DNA from: an uncultured Alphaproteobacteria bacterium
GTDB lineage: Bacteria > Pseudomonadota > Alphaproteobacteria > HIMB59 > GCA-002718135
DNA: 64,000 bases
Direction: 5' to 3'
NCBI GenBank assembly: GCA_902521315.1
Contig: CABYRH010000001.1
Location: 186,001-250,000, forward strand
The stretch's first letter is position 1; each line of letters begins with the position of its first letter. The notes under the pieces are model-generated. The model had not been told where the DNA came from. It saw only the letters and a program-made list of their open reading frames with translations, and did not search any database. This document shows positions 45,709 through 55,246 of the stretch, piece by piece. The translations under genes and the position numbers were made by a program.

Positions 45709-46480
45709 AAGTGGTAATGCCTCTTTTTGAATTTGAATTCAGAAATTCAATTACTTCTTTAATTTCTAAATTTTCAGAACTTTCAATAAAATTATTTTTA
45801 ATATTATTTTCAATTGTATCATTTTTATCAAAAATTATATTTATGAAATTTTTAATTTCATTTATTGCATTAGATGTTAAACCTTTTCTTTTTAAACCAA
45901 TGAGGTTTAAGCTTTTCAAATTTTCTCTTATACCTGTATACAAACCATATGGAATGATATCTTTTTCAACACCGCTCATACCACCAATCATTGCATATTT
46001 TCCTATTCTCACAAACTGATGTATTGCTGAATTACCTCCTAAAATTGCATTATTGTCAATTTCTACATGTCCTGCAAGAGTAGCATTATTGGCTAAAATA
46101 ACATTTGATTTAATAATACAATCATGTGCTACATGTGAACCTACCATAAATAAACAATTATCAGCTATAATTGTATTTAAGCCTCCTCCGGATGTTCCTG
46201 GATTAACGGTAACATTTTCTCTAAATTTATTATTACTACCAATTTTTAGATATGATTTTTCTTTATTGTATTTTAAATCTTGAGGCTCAGACCCAATGGA
46301 ACAAAATGGATAAAACGTGTTACTATTTTCTATAGTTGTATTACCAACAATAGAAACATGAGAAATTAAATTATTATTTTCTCCAATCCTCACTCCATCT
46401 CCAATGATACAAAAGGGGCCAATATGTGTTGAATCATGAATTTCTGCATTTTTTGCAATAACAGCTGAAGGATGGATCAT
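45695..46480 (-). CDS. lpxA: UDP-N-acetylglucosamine acyltransferase
   Basis: A 261-residue left-handed beta-helix acyltransferase with many hexapeptide repeats (IHPSAVIAKNAEIH, VRIGENNNLISHVSIVGN) and the conserved GSHVAHDCIIKSN segment holding the catalytic histidine. The FVRIGKYAMIGGMSGVEKDIIPYGLY stretch and the helical C-terminus are typical. It starts lipid A synthesis by 3-O-acylating UDP-GlcNAc. A 60-bp AT-rich gap separates it from fabZ, the longest in this part of the cluster, with an AGGG ribosome binding site before its ATG. Confidence 0.96.
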   Translation of the reverse strand: MIHPSAVIAKNAEIHDSTHIGPFCIIGDGVRIGENNNLISHVSIVGNTTIENSNTFYPFCSIGSEPQDLKYNKEKSYLKIGSNNKFRENVTVNPGTSGGGLNTIIADNCLFMVGSHVAHDCIIKSNVILANNATLAGHVEIDNNAILGGNSAIHQFVRIGKYAMIGGMSGVEKDIIPYGLYTGIRENLKSLNLIGLKRKGLTSNAINEIKNFINIIFDKNDTIENNIKNNFIESSENLEIKEVIEFLNSNSKRGITTFEND

Positions 46481-46540
46481 ATCTATAACCCTATTAAATT
46501 ATGTAAATATATCTTAAAATAAATAATATATTTCTGATTA

Positions 46541-46975
46541 TTACTTATACGTAATCATAGCTGAAAACTCAGCCTCACTTACTTTTGCATCTCCTTTATA
46601 ACAAGTACCTTCAAATTTATAAACATCTCTAACACTATTAATGAATTTTACTTCAAATGAAACTTTTTCATCTGGACGAATAGGTTTTCTAAATTTTGCT
46701 TTATTTACGCTCATAAATAAAACTGACTTTTCTTTAAATTCTCTAAGTTTATATGATACAACTATTCCAGCTGTTTGAGCCATCGCTTCAACAATAATTA
46801 CTCCAGGTACAATTGGATTGTTAGGAAAGTGTCCCTTAAAAAAATATTCATTTACAGTAAATAATTTTTCAGATTTACCATACTCACCTGGTGTAATTAT
46901 CTCACAAGTATCAACAAATAAAAATGGATCTCTATGTGGTATCAATTTTTTAATTTCTTCAATATTTAATTTCAT
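46541..46975 (-). CDS. fabZ: 3-hydroxyacyl-ACP dehydratase FabZ
   Basis: A 144-residue hot-dog-fold enzyme. The catalytic His49 lies in FFKGHFPNNPIVPGV and Glu63 in IVEAMAQTAG. IPHRDPFLFVD and FRKPIRPDEKV are further family marks. It dehydrates 3-hydroxyacyl-ACP in fatty acid elongation and competes with LpxA/LpxD for the same acyl-ACP, which explains the clustering. It overlaps lpxD by 4 bp. Confidence 0.97.
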   Translation of the reverse strand: MKLNIEEIKKLIPHRDPFLFVDTCEIITPGEYGKSEKLFTVNEYFFKGHFPNNPIVPGVIIVEAMAQTAGIVVSYKLREFKEKSVLFMSVNKAKFRKPIRPDEKVSFEVKFINSVRDVYKFEGTCYKGDAKVSEAEFSAMITYK

Positions 46976-47958
46976 TTTTTGAAACTATTTCTTATTATCT
47001 CTTTTTTCCACAACTTAATATCCTTAGCAGGAAAACCAGCAATTATTGCGTTGTTATTTATATTTTTTGTTACACCACTTTTACCAGCGATTGTAACATT
47101 ATCTCCTATTACTAAATGACCTGATATACCTGCTTGTCCTCCAATTGTAACATAATTACCTATTTTTGTACTTCCAGCAATGCCAACTTGAGCAGCTATT
47201 ACTGCAAAATTTCCAATATTAACATTATGAGCTATTTGGACTAAATTATCTATATTAGAAAATTCCCCTACCAAGGTTGAGTCAAAAACTGCTCTATCAA
47301 TAGTTGTATTAGAACCAATTGATGAATTTTTTCCAATTACAACATTCCCAGTATGATTAATTTTCTGTTTAGTTTTCATTTCAAAGCCAAAACCGGTGCC
47401 GCCAATTCTAGCACCTGATTTAATTATACAATTTTCCATTATGATAGAATTTGAAATAGAGACGTTATCATGAATAACAACATTCTTATTAATAATTACA
47501 TTTGGACCAATACTTGAATTTGAACCAATATAAGTACCTTCTTTAATTTCGGTGTTATAAGAAATAATTGTAAAAGAATTGATTTGAACATTTTTTTCAA
47601 TTTTGCTATTTGTATTTATAGATGTATTATTTGAAATGATTCCATTTGATTGAATATTTTCATCATTAAATAAATTACTTACAAAAGCTAGAGCTAAATA
47701 TGGATCCTTAACTATAATAGGATAACAATTTTCAGGCAGAAAACTGATAAATTTTTCTTCAATTAAACAAGCTTTAGCCTTGATTTTTTTTAAATCATTA
47801 AGATATCTAATATTTGAAAAAAAAGATAAATCATTTTCAGATGAGTTTGATATGGTTTTTAAATTAAAAAATATTTCCTTTTCAGAAAGTTTAGAACTTA
47901 CTTCCAAAGAATTTTTTTCTAATATTCCTTTAATTTCTTTATATTTAATTTTCTTCAA
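46972..47958 (-). CDS. lpxD: UDP-3-O-acylglucosamine N-acyltransferase
   Basis: A 328-residue protein with an N-terminal UDP-binding domain (residues about 1-100, with NDLSFFSN and ACLIEEKF) and a left-handed beta-helix of hexapeptide repeats. The LVQIAHNVNIGNFAVIAAQVGIAGSTKIG segment carries the catalytic His. It adds the second 3-hydroxyacyl chain in lipid A synthesis. The N-terminal domain is more diverged than the helix. It overlaps fabZ by 4 bp and the upstream skp-like gene by 14 bp. Confidence 0.95.
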   Translation of the reverse strand: MKKIKYKEIKGILEKNSLEVSSKLSEKEIFFNLKTISNSSENDLSFFSNIRYLNDLKKIKAKACLIEEKFISFLPENCYPIIVKDPYLALAFVSNLFNDENIQSNGIISNNTSINTNSKIEKNVQINSFTIISYNTEIKEGTYIGSNSSIGPNVIINKNVVIHDNVSISNSIIMENCIIKSGARIGGTGFGFEMKTKQKINHTGNVVIGKNSSIGSNTTIDRAVFDSTLVGEFSNIDNLVQIAHNVNIGNFAVIAAQVGIAGSTKIGNYVTIGGQAGISGHLVIGDNVTIAGKSGVTKNINNNAIIAGFPAKDIKLWKKEIIRNSFKK

Positions 47959-48478
47959 AATCTTTATATTCCAAATTAAAATTTAATTTCTCTAATTCAC
48001 TGTTTATATCAATAGTTATATCTAATGAATTTGATGCTATCAAATAAGTATTTGAGTCTAATATTAAATCTACACTATTTTCAAGAGCATATTTTTCTAG
48101 TAATTTTAAGATTTCTTTTAAAATTGTTTCCCTGATTTTAATAATTTCGTTTTGATAATGTAAATTAAATTTTTCAATCAATATACTAAATTGGGAAAAC
48201 TGATTATTATAATTATTTATTTGATTGTTAATTTCTTCTTTGCTTAAAATTAATTTAGATTCTTCAATTTCATTGAGTTTTAAGGTTAATTCATTTTCCA
48301 TTATTTTAAAATCTTTTAGATATTTTTCCTGATTTATTTCAATATCTTTTACAGTTTTTTGATAAATTTTATTATTATCAATTAAAGACTGAACATTCAC
48401 AATAGCAATAGTTTGTGAAAAAATATTAGAGGAGAAAATATTTATAAAAAGAAAAATTATAATATAAATTAACTTCAA
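47945..48478 (-). CDS. Skp/OmpH-family periplasmic chaperone
   Basis: A 177-residue protein with a signal peptide of about 21 residues (ending FSSNIFSQ). IAIVNVQSLIDNNKIYQKTVKDI matches the start of OmpH/Skp proteins, a long charged coiled coil follows (about 50-125), and the ending has VDLILDSNTYLIAS. It would hold unfolded outer-membrane proteins on the way to BamA, encoded next to it. The call rests on pattern and context, since the family is variable. It overlaps bamA by 4 bp and lpxD by 14 bp. Confidence 0.85.
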   Translation of the reverse strand: MKLIYIIIFLFINIFSSNIFSQTIAIVNVQSLIDNNKIYQKTVKDIEINQEKYLKDFKIMENELTLKLNEIEESKLILSKEEINNQINNYNNQFSQFSILIEKFNLHYQNEIIKIRETILKEILKLLEKYALENSVDLILDSNTYLIASNSLDITIDINSELEKLNFNLEYKDFEEN

Positions 48479-50748
48479 TCTAAGTTGCCTACTGAAAATA
48501 AAAACATTCTTTTAATATCATATTCCTCATCCATTATTGGGAAACCCCATGTAAAACCTATTGGACCTACTGGTGAATAGTATTTTATTCCAAATCCTAC
48601 TGAGGATCTTATATTATTATCACTTTGAGTAGGTGTAGTTTTATTTTCCCAAATCAACCCATAATCATTAAATAAATTTAAATAAAATGGAAAGTTGGAT
48701 TGGCGGGTAATTTCGTATGAATAATCTAATTTTAATACAGCAAGATTGTTGCCGCCAATGTAAGATGTTCTTGAGTTTCGAGGCCCGACTCCATAAATAT
48801 CAAATCCTCTAAGTGACCTACCACCTAGTGAGAATTTATCATCAGTTACAATATCATTATTATTTAGTGAAAATATATTCCCAATTTTACCATGAATTCC
48901 ATAAATACTTTTATTTCTACTAAAGTATTTCTTTATAGTGACAAGGTTTTTAACAAAACCATTGTTAGAACTTGTTGGTGTTTCAATAATATTATTAAAA
49001 TTAATATAATTACCAATTTTTGCAACAAAACCTCTATTAAGTGTTGAATATCTAAAATTATTTTTAATCAAAAAGCTTACATTTGAACCAGAGGAATTTG
49101 AAATTGTGCTTGAAACTGTAGATGAATTAGTAATTTTATAATCCTTTAATGCATACTCTAAATCGATATTATGATATAAATTATCATTAATTATATATCC
49201 AACTCCAATACCAGATGAAAATGTATCCAATTTGTATGAACTAGCGTTTGAGAAATCTTCTTGTTTATAATTAATACTATAGCTGATATCCGCATCATTT
49301 TCGTATGATAATCTATCTCTAGTAATTAATTTAAATTGATTTTTGTCATCAGAAGTATTTACTAAAAGATCTAAAGATCTTCCAGTGCCATAAAAATTTC
49401 TCTCTCTCAATCCAGTAACGATTGCAAATCCATCAAGAGTACCTATAGAGACACCAGCATTAAATGTGCCTGTTTGCTTTTCTTGTACTTCTATAATTAG
49501 ATTAATTTTATTGTCATCAATTTCCTCTTTTTGAAGGTTTACCGATTTAAATAAATTTAATGAAACTAATTTGTCTCTGATAGTTTCAATTTGACTATCA
49601 TAAATTGCATCACCCTCTACAATTTCTAATTCTCTTCTAATTACATGATCAAAAGTTCTTGAATTTCCTATGATATTTATTTGATTAGTATACTTTGGTA
49701 AAATTGGTAAAATTTGAAATAATACATTAACTTTATTGTTTTGTTCCTTTTTTTCATATGAACGGATTTCAAAAAAATCAATTCCACTATCGAAAACAAT
49801 AGATGAAATATTTTTTTCAAGATTATTTACTTTATTAATAGAATAAATTTCCTCTTTAGCCAAAAATAGTTTTAATTCTTCATTTACTTTATTTAATGTT
49901 TCATCATCTAAAATACTTTTATTGTCATCAATATTTATTGAAGAAAAAGAATATTCCTCACCCTCTTCAATATAAAAATAAATGTTAACTTTATTAGTTT
50001 TTAAATATTCAATTTTTATTTCTACTTTAACATCAATGTAACCAAATTCTTTAAAGTAATTAGTTATTAAATATTTATCTCTTTCAACAACATTAGGTTT
50101 GTAATTATTATTTGCGAAGATATTTGTAATTGTTTTTGTTTTAGATTTAATAATTGCTCTAATATCATCATCTAAAATAAAATTTTTACTATTAATAATA
50201 ATTTTATTAATTTTTGTAATTTTACCCTCTTTGATGTCAAAATTTAAATCAACAGTATTAGTCTTTGGATATTTTTTCTCTGAATAATTAATTTGTACGT
50301 TATTGTATCCAAAAGATTCGTATGCATTATTTAATTCTTTAATAAATAAATTTATGGAAGATTTATTTAATTTTGTAAAATTAATTTGTGATGCAATAAG
50401 TTGTAAATCCTCATCCTTTAATCTTTCATTATTTTTAAAATATAAATTATCAATATTAGGATATTCTTTAACTATAATTAAATATTTATTTTCTAACATT
50501 TTTACTTGAACATCAGAGAAAAGATTTGATTCATTTAAAACTCTTATTATGTCATTAGTAGATTCTTTGTTTGAAGTATCTGGTATTTCATTTAAAATTG
50601 ATAATATTGCTTCAGTATCTGTGAAGTCATTACCCTGAATATCAAATAAGATTTCATTAGAAAATAATGGTTTTGATAAAAAAGAAAGGACAAATAAAAG
50701 TATTATTTTATACTTTAAAATTGAGTAGTTTTTTTTCAACCTCTTCAT
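48475..50748 (-). CDS. bamA: Outer-membrane protein assembly factor BamA
   Basis: A 757-residue Omp85 protein. After a signal peptide (about 30 residues) come POTRA domains (about 30-400), then a C-terminal 16-strand barrel (about 410-757). Barrel marks include NLFKSVNLQKEE at the last POTRA, GLRERNFYGTGRSLDL, DKFSLGGRSLRGFDIYGVGPR (the conserved R-G-F loop 6 motif region) and the C-terminal VGFGIKYYSPVGPIGFTWGFP. It inserts beta-barrel proteins into the outer membrane. It overlaps dxr by 41 bp, an unusually long overlap. The rseP gene that commonly lies between dxr and bamA is absent. Confidence 0.95.
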   Translation of the reverse strand: MKRLKKNYSILKYKIILLFVLSFLSKPLFSNEILFDIQGNDFTDTEAILSILNEIPDTSNKESTNDIIRVLNESNLFSDVQVKMLENKYLIIVKEYPNIDNLYFKNNERLKDEDLQLIASQINFTKLNKSSINLFIKELNNAYESFGYNNVQINYSEKKYPKTNTVDLNFDIKEGKITKINKIIINSKNFILDDDIRAIIKSKTKTITNIFANNNYKPNVVERDKYLITNYFKEFGYIDVKVEIKIEYLKTNKVNIYFYIEEGEEYSFSSINIDDNKSILDDETLNKVNEELKLFLAKEEIYSINKVNNLEKNISSIVFDSGIDFFEIRSYEKKEQNNKVNVLFQILPILPKYTNQINIIGNSRTFDHVIRRELEIVEGDAIYDSQIETIRDKLVSLNLFKSVNLQKEEIDDNKINLIIEVQEKQTGTFNAGVSIGTLDGFAIVTGLRERNFYGTGRSLDLLVNTSDDKNQFKLITRDRLSYENDADISYSINYKQEDFSNASSYKLDTFSSGIGVGYIINDNLYHNIDLEYALKDYKITNSSTVSSTISNSSGSNVSFLIKNNFRYSTLNRGFVAKIGNYINFNNIIETPTSSNNGFVKNLVTIKKYFSRNKSIYGIHGKIGNIFSLNNNDIVTDDKFSLGGRSLRGFDIYGVGPRNSRTSYIGGNNLAVLKLDYSYEITRQSNFPFYLNLFNDYGLIWENKTTPTQSDNNIRSSVGFGIKYYSPVGPIGFTWGFPIMDEEYDIKRMFLFSVGNLD

Positions 50749-51850
50749 GATAATGAATAATATCTTTAATAGTGTTTAGTGAAGAATACAAATTTAAAGA
50801 TGTAACTTTTTTAATTATTCTGTAAATATCTGTATATTTTATCTCATTGGCTTTGTACAAATTTACTGCAAACTCATTACCAATATTAAATTTAATCAAA
50901 TTTTCTGGTTTTTTTTTATTAATATTTTTAAAAAATTTATAAATAGGGAATATATCTTCTTTAACATCATTAAAGTTTAAATTTTTATATCCTTTAATAA
51001 ATAAATTTTTATCTTTATATTGATATTCAATTTTTGATTGATTTAAAAAGTTTAAAATTGGAATGCTCATGTCATTCTGGAATAAATTAAATTGTGTCAC
51101 ATAATTATCAAACTCTACAATAGAGTGAACTAAAGCTTCAGGGTGAATAAGTATATCCATTTGGTCAAAAGGTATATCAAATAAATAATGCGCCTCAATT
51201 AATTCTAAACATTTATTTACTAATGTAGCTGAGTCAATGCTATTTTTATATCCCATTTTCCACTTTGGATGTTTAATTGCTTGTTGAAATTTTATGTTTC
51301 TTAAAGAATTAAATTTTTTTTTATAAAACGGACCTCCGGAAGCAGTTAAAATAATTTTTTTTATTTTTGTTTTTGTATTTATCTTATTGAAAAATTCAAA
51401 TAAAGAAAAGTGTTCAGAATCAATAGGGAATATATTTGTTTTATAAAAATATTTTTTTTTTTTTAAAATATGTCCTGCAGAAACAATAGCCTCCTTTGAA
51501 ACAATTCCTAGATTGTCTGTGTTTTGAAATATGTTTTCTAAAAAATATAATGACTTATAACCTGATACTGCCAATAAACTTAAATTAGATTTACTAGATA
51601 ATAAAAAGCTTTTTAATTCTGCAAAATTTAGAAATTTAGTTTTACCAATTTTATAATCAAAATTAGAAAATTTTTCATGATCGTATAAAAATGCATATTT
51701 TGGTTTATATTTTCTTATTTGTTGAGTTAATAATTTTAGATTTGATTTAGCACATAATAAATCTACATTTAAAGTTGGAAAATTTTTATCGATAAGAGAC
51801 AAAGTTTTTTTTCCTATGATGCCAGTGCTACCATAAATATTTATATTCAT
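50708..51850 (-). CDS. dxr: 1-deoxy-D-xylulose 5-phosphate reductoisomerase
   Basis: A 380-residue enzyme. NIYGSTGIIGKKTLSLID binds NADPH, SKEAIVSAGHIL and IFPIDSEHFSLFEF hold metal-binding residues, and LTASGGPFYKK, HPKWKMGYKNSIDSATLVNKCLELIEAHYLF and ILIHPEALVHSIVEF are diagnostic. It converts DXP to MEP, upstream of IspDF in the isoprenoid pathway. It lies 2 bp after cdsA and its end overlaps bamA by 41 bp, so its last 13 codons also encode the BamA signal peptide in another frame. Confidence 0.96.
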   Translation of the reverse strand: MNINIYGSTGIIGKKTLSLIDKNFPTLNVDLLCAKSNLKLLTQQIRKYKPKYAFLYDHEKFSNFDYKIGKTKFLNFAELKSFLLSSKSNLSLLAVSGYKSLYFLENIFQNTDNLGIVSKEAIVSAGHILKKKKYFYKTNIFPIDSEHFSLFEFFNKINTKTKIKKIILTASGGPFYKKKFNSLRNIKFQQAIKHPKWKMGYKNSIDSATLVNKCLELIEAHYLFDIPFDQMDILIHPEALVHSIVEFDNYVTQFNLFQNDMSIPILNFLNQSKIEYQYKDKNLFIKGYKNLNFNDVKEDIFPIYKFFKNINKKKPENLIKFNIGNEFAVNLYKANEIKYTDIYRIIKKVTSLNLYSSLNTIKDIIHYHEEVEKKLLNFKV

Positions 51851-51852
51851 TG

Positions 51853-52482
51853 TTATATAGTTATTGATATAGAATAAATAATAATTGAAAATAAAAAACT
51901 ATCAAATCTATCAAATACACCACCGTGACCAGGTATAAATTCACTAGAATTTTTAAGATTATTTTTTCTCTTGAAAAATGATTCAATTATATCACCTATA
52001 AATGCAGATAATATTATTAAAAATATGTAAAGTATTATTTCTATATTTATATTTAATCCAAATATAAGAGAAAATAACAAGGATAAAAAAATAGATGTAA
52101 GAGCACCGCCAAATAAACCCTCATAAGTTTTATTTGGACTAATTTTAGTTATATTATATTTTCCAAATTTTTTGCCAATAATGTAAGAAAATATATCAAA
52201 TGATACAACTATAAATATGAATAAATTAAAATTTAAAAATATTATGTTATCAAAATCAATTATTATAAAAAATGTAAGAGAAATGAAAAGATATACAATT
52301 GGTAAAAATTTATATAATTTAAAATTGAGATAGATTTCAATAAAAATTAAAACATAAATAAAAATAATTAAATAGTAGATATAAGTAAAATTTATATAGG
52401 CGAATAAAAAATATGTTAGTATAAAAAAACTCGAAAATAATAGTCTTAATAAAAAGTTATTATAAGCCATATTTTCTATCAA
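51853..52482 (-). CDS. cdsA: Phosphatidate cytidylyltransferase (short form)
   Basis: A 209-residue membrane enzyme. The C-terminal signature SAFIGDIIESFFKRKNNLKNSSEFIPGHGGVFDRFDS is complete, and IGKKFGKYNITKISPNKTYEGLFGG is also present. It makes CDP-diacylglycerol for phospholipids. The length is about 60 residues below the usual 265-285: the N-terminal helices are fewer, with about six predicted. The start may be at 52482 or 12 bp later (MAYNNF). It overlaps uppS by 23 bp. The catalytic part is intact, so it should be functional. Confidence 0.92.
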   Translation of the reverse strand: MIENMAYNNFLLRLLFSSFFILTYFLFAYINFTYIYYLIIFIYVLIFIEIYLNFKLYKFLPIVYLFISLTFFIIIDFDNIIFLNFNLFIFIVVSFDIFSYIIGKKFGKYNITKISPNKTYEGLFGGALTSIFLSLLFSLIFGLNINIEIILYIFLIILSAFIGDIIESFFKRKNNLKNSSEFIPGHGGVFDRFDSFLFSIIIYSISITI

Positions 52483-53143
52483 TCTTAAAATATTGATTTA
52501 TAATTGAATTAAACTCTTTTTCCGAAAAATCTGGCCATAAAGTATCAGTAAAAAATAATTCTGTATATGTTAAATTATACATTATAAAATTACTTAATCG
52601 TTTATGACCTCCAGTCCTAATTAATATATCTGGATCTGGAAGAGAGCCTAAAAAAAATAAGTTATTTATATCCTTTTCTTTATCAAATTTGATATTAACA
52701 TCATTTGTAATAATTTTATTTAATATTTGTTTGATCTCATCTTTAAAACCATAGTTAAATGCAATGCTCAAAATTAAATTTTTATTATTTAATGAAGACT
52801 CTTCAATATTTTGAAAAATATCTAATATTTTTGGTGGTAAATTTTTTCTACTACCAAATATTTTTATTTTTACACCTTTTTCTTTTACTAATTCATCAAA
52901 TGTTTTGGAGAAATTATCATAGATTATATCATAAATTACATTAATTGATGATCGATTAAAATTTTCAGATGATAATGTAAATATTGTTAAATTAGAAATT
53001 TTCTTAGATAAAGTATATGATACCAAATTTTTTATATTTTGAAAACCTTTTGTATATCCATTAAAATTAGAAAGTTTATTTTTTTTAGCCCATCTTTTAT
53101 TGCCGTCAAGAATTAAGGCGATATGATTTAATTTATTCAACAA
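52460..53143 (-). CDS. uppS: Undecaprenyl diphosphate synthase
   Basis: A 227-residue cis-prenyltransferase. HIALILDGNKRWAKK has the catalytic Asp13, LTIFTLSSENFNR and LSIAFNYGFKDEI are conserved, and the C-terminal LPDPDILIRTGGHKRLSNFIMYNLTYTELFF binds the diphosphate. It makes the C55 lipid carrier for peptidoglycan and LPS sugars. It lies 3 bp after frr and overlaps cdsA by 23 bp, in the usual frr-uppS-cdsA-dxr order. Confidence 0.96.
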   Translation of the reverse strand: MLNKLNHIALILDGNKRWAKKNKLSNFNGYTKGFQNIKNLVSYTLSKKISNLTIFTLSSENFNRSSINVIYDIIYDNFSKTFDELVKEKGVKIKIFGSRKNLPPKILDIFQNIEESSLNNKNLILSIAFNYGFKDEIKQILNKIITNDVNIKFDKEKDINNLFFLGSLPDPDILIRTGGHKRLSNFIMYNLTYTELFFTDTLWPDFSEKEFNSIINQYFKIDRKYGL

Positions 53144-53146
53144 AAA

Positions 53147-53689
53147 TTATACTTTCAAAATATCATTTTTTTTTAATTCTAATATTTTGTCAATTTTTTC
53201 TATATTATTATCTGTTATTTTTTGAATTTCATTTAATTTTCTTTTTAATTCATCTTCAGAAAGTTTTGATTCTTTTTTTTCATTTTTAGATACTTCTACA
53301 AAATCTCTTCTGATATTTCTTATTGCAACTTTAGAATTTTCTGCAAATTCCGAAGCTATTTTAATTATCTCTATTCTTCTTTCTTCACTCAATTTAGGAA
53401 TTGGCAGTCTAATTAGTTGTCCATCTGTTTGTGGATTAATACCAAGATTAGACTCAGAAATTGCATCTTCAATTGATTTAATTAAAGATGAATCCCATAC
53501 TTGAATTGTAATTGTACTTGCGTCTTGAACGGAAATATTGCCTAGTTGATTTAAAGGAGTTCTTGATCCATAAGCATCGACTAATATATTATCTAACATT
53601 GAGGGGTTTGCTCTTGAAGTTCTTAAAGAATTTAATTCCTTTTCAAAATGTGAAACAGCAGAATTCATTTTATTTTCTAGATCACTCAT
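53147..53689 (-). CDS. frr: Ribosome recycling factor
   Basis: A 180-residue two-domain protein. LRTSRANPSMLDNILVDAYGSRTPLNQLGNI, TITIQVWDSSLIKSIEDAI, SNLGINPQTDGQLIRLPIPKLSEERR and RNIRRDFVE are typical of RRF. It splits post-termination ribosomes with EF-G. The length is near the usual 185. It lies 2 bp after pyrH, in the conserved tsf-pyrH-frr order. Confidence 0.97.
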   Translation of the reverse strand: MSDLENKMNSAVSHFEKELNSLRTSRANPSMLDNILVDAYGSRTPLNQLGNISVQDASTITIQVWDSSLIKSIEDAISESNLGINPQTDGQLIRLPIPKLSEERRIEIIKIASEFAENSKVAIRNIRRDFVEVSKNEKKESKLSEDELKRKLNEIQKITDNNIEKIDKILELKKNDILKV

Positions 53690-53691
53690 AA

Positions 53692-54393
53692 TTAATTAAT
53701 CTTACTATATGAGCCTTTACGATTCAAAACATTAATTAAGGAGTTTTTGTTAAAAATATTAGTAATGAAAATTGGTATTTTTGTATCTTTTGCTAGACTA
53801 ATAGCAGTTAAATCCATAACTTGTAAATTTTTATTTATAACTTCATTGTAAGTAATATTTTTGATTAACTTAGCATTTTTATTTTTTACAGGATCTTTGT
53901 TATATATACCATCAACCTTGGTTGCTTTGATAATTAATTTACAATCTAATTCAGAAGCTCTCAAAGTTGCAGCTGTATCTGTTGAAAAAAATGGATTTCC
54001 AGTTCCAGCTGCAAATATCACAATTCTGTTTCTCTCTAAATGTCTTATTGCTCTCCTTCTAATATAAGGTTCAGCAATTTGTGACATGGTAATTGCTGAT
54101 TGAACTCTTGTAGGTACTCCAATTTTTTCAAGACTGCTCTGCAAAGATAAGGCGTTCATAACAGTAGCTAGCATACCCATATAATCTGAAGTTGATCTGT
54201 CTATTCCTTCAGAAGCACCTTTTATACCTCTAAAGATATTTCCACCTCCAATAATTAAACAAATCTGATATTTTTTTTTATATACATTTTTAATTTCATT
54301 AGATATTTTATTTATTGTTGAAACATCTATGCCATAATTGGAAGATCCCATTAGTGATTCACCTGAGATCTTTAGTAATATTCTTTTATTCAT
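53692..54393 (-). CDS. pyrH: Uridylate kinase
   Basis: A 233-residue amino-acid-kinase-fold enzyme. [13 protein letters not shown] at the N-terminus, [50 protein letters not shown] and [13 protein letters not shown] are signature segments. It phosphorylates UMP to UDP and is commonly regulated by GTP and UTP. It lies 1 bp after tsf and 2 bp before frr. Confidence 0.97.
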   Translation of the reverse strand: MNKRILLKISGESLMGSSNYGIDVSTINKISNEIKNVYKKKYQICLIIGGGNIFRGIKGASEGIDRSTSDYMGMLATVMNALSLQSSLEKIGVPTRVQSAITMSQIAEPYIRRRAIRHLERNRIVIFAAGTGNPFFSTDTAATLRASELDCKLIIKATKVDGIYNKDPVKNKNAKLIKNITYNEVINKNLQVMDLTAISLAKDTKIPIFITNIFNKNSLINVLNRKGSYSKIN

Positions 54394-54394
54394 T

Positions 54395-55246
54395 CTATAA
54401 ACTAATTAAATCAAAAGATATTAAATTAAATTGATATTTTGAGTGTTGATTAATTATATCTCTAACAGTTTTATCTTGATCTAAAATATAAGATTGATTT
54501 AATAACGTTACTTCACTAAAATATTTCTTCATTTTGCCTTCTAGTATCTTGTCTACGATATTTGATGGTTTTCCAGAATTTAAAATTAATTCTTTTTGAA
54601 TATTTTCTTCATTACTTATTAGATTTTTATCTAAGTCAATAACATCCATAGATTCAGGCTTCATTGCCGCAATATGCATACATAAATTTTTAGATAAGGT
54701 CTCAATTTCAGTATTATTTTCATTAGTAGAATATTCTATAATTGATATTATTTTTCCAATATTTTTTCTATAACTATTGTGAATATAAAATGAGTAGTTA
54801 GAGTTTTTATTTTCCTTGATTAGTAAGTCATTTAAAATTAAATTTTCTCCTATTTTTGCAATCATTGAATTAAAATAATCTTGCACGGTTCCTTCTTCAA
54901 ACTTCAATTTAAGAAACTGTTCTTTTTCTATATTAGTATTTTTTTCTAGGACGACATTTCCCAAGCTATCAAGAAAATCTAAAAAAGTATCACTTTTAGC
55001 AGCAAAGTCAGTTTCACTATTAACTTTAATTAATGCTGTAATATTTTTATTTGAATAAACACCTACCGCGCCTTCAATTGCTGTTCGATCACTTTTTTTA
55101 GATGCTTTTGCTAATCCTTTTTTTCTTAGGGCTTCGATTGATTTTTCAATATCATTGTTGTTGTCTTCTAAAGATTTCTTACAATCTAAAAAGCCGGCAC
55201 CAGTCTTTTCTCGTAATTCTTTAATTAATTCAGTTATACTAGACAT
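54395..55246 (-). CDS. tsf: Elongation factor Ts
   Basis: A 283-residue protein. The N-terminal UBA-like domain is [37 protein letters not shown], with conserved [16 protein letters not shown] and [14 protein letters not shown] lead the core, and [11 protein letters not shown] occurs in the dimerisation domain. It exchanges GDP for GTP on EF-Tu. The C-terminal third is more diverged than usual. It shares one base with the rpsB stop, so the two are translationally coupled. Confidence 0.96.
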   Translation of the reverse strand: MSSITELIKELREKTGAGFLDCKKSLEDNNNDIEKSIEALRKKGLAKASKKSDRTAIEGAVGVYSNKNITALIKVNSETDFAAKSDTFLDFLDSLGNVVLEKNTNIEKEQFLKLKFEEGTVQDYFNSMIAKIGENLILNDLLIKENKNSNYSFYIHNSYRKNIGKIISIIEYSTNENNTEIETLSKNLCMHIAAMKPESMDVIDLDKNLISNEENIQKELILNSGKPSNIVDKILEGKMKKYFSEVTLLNQSYILDQDKTVRDIINQHSKYQFNLISFDLISL

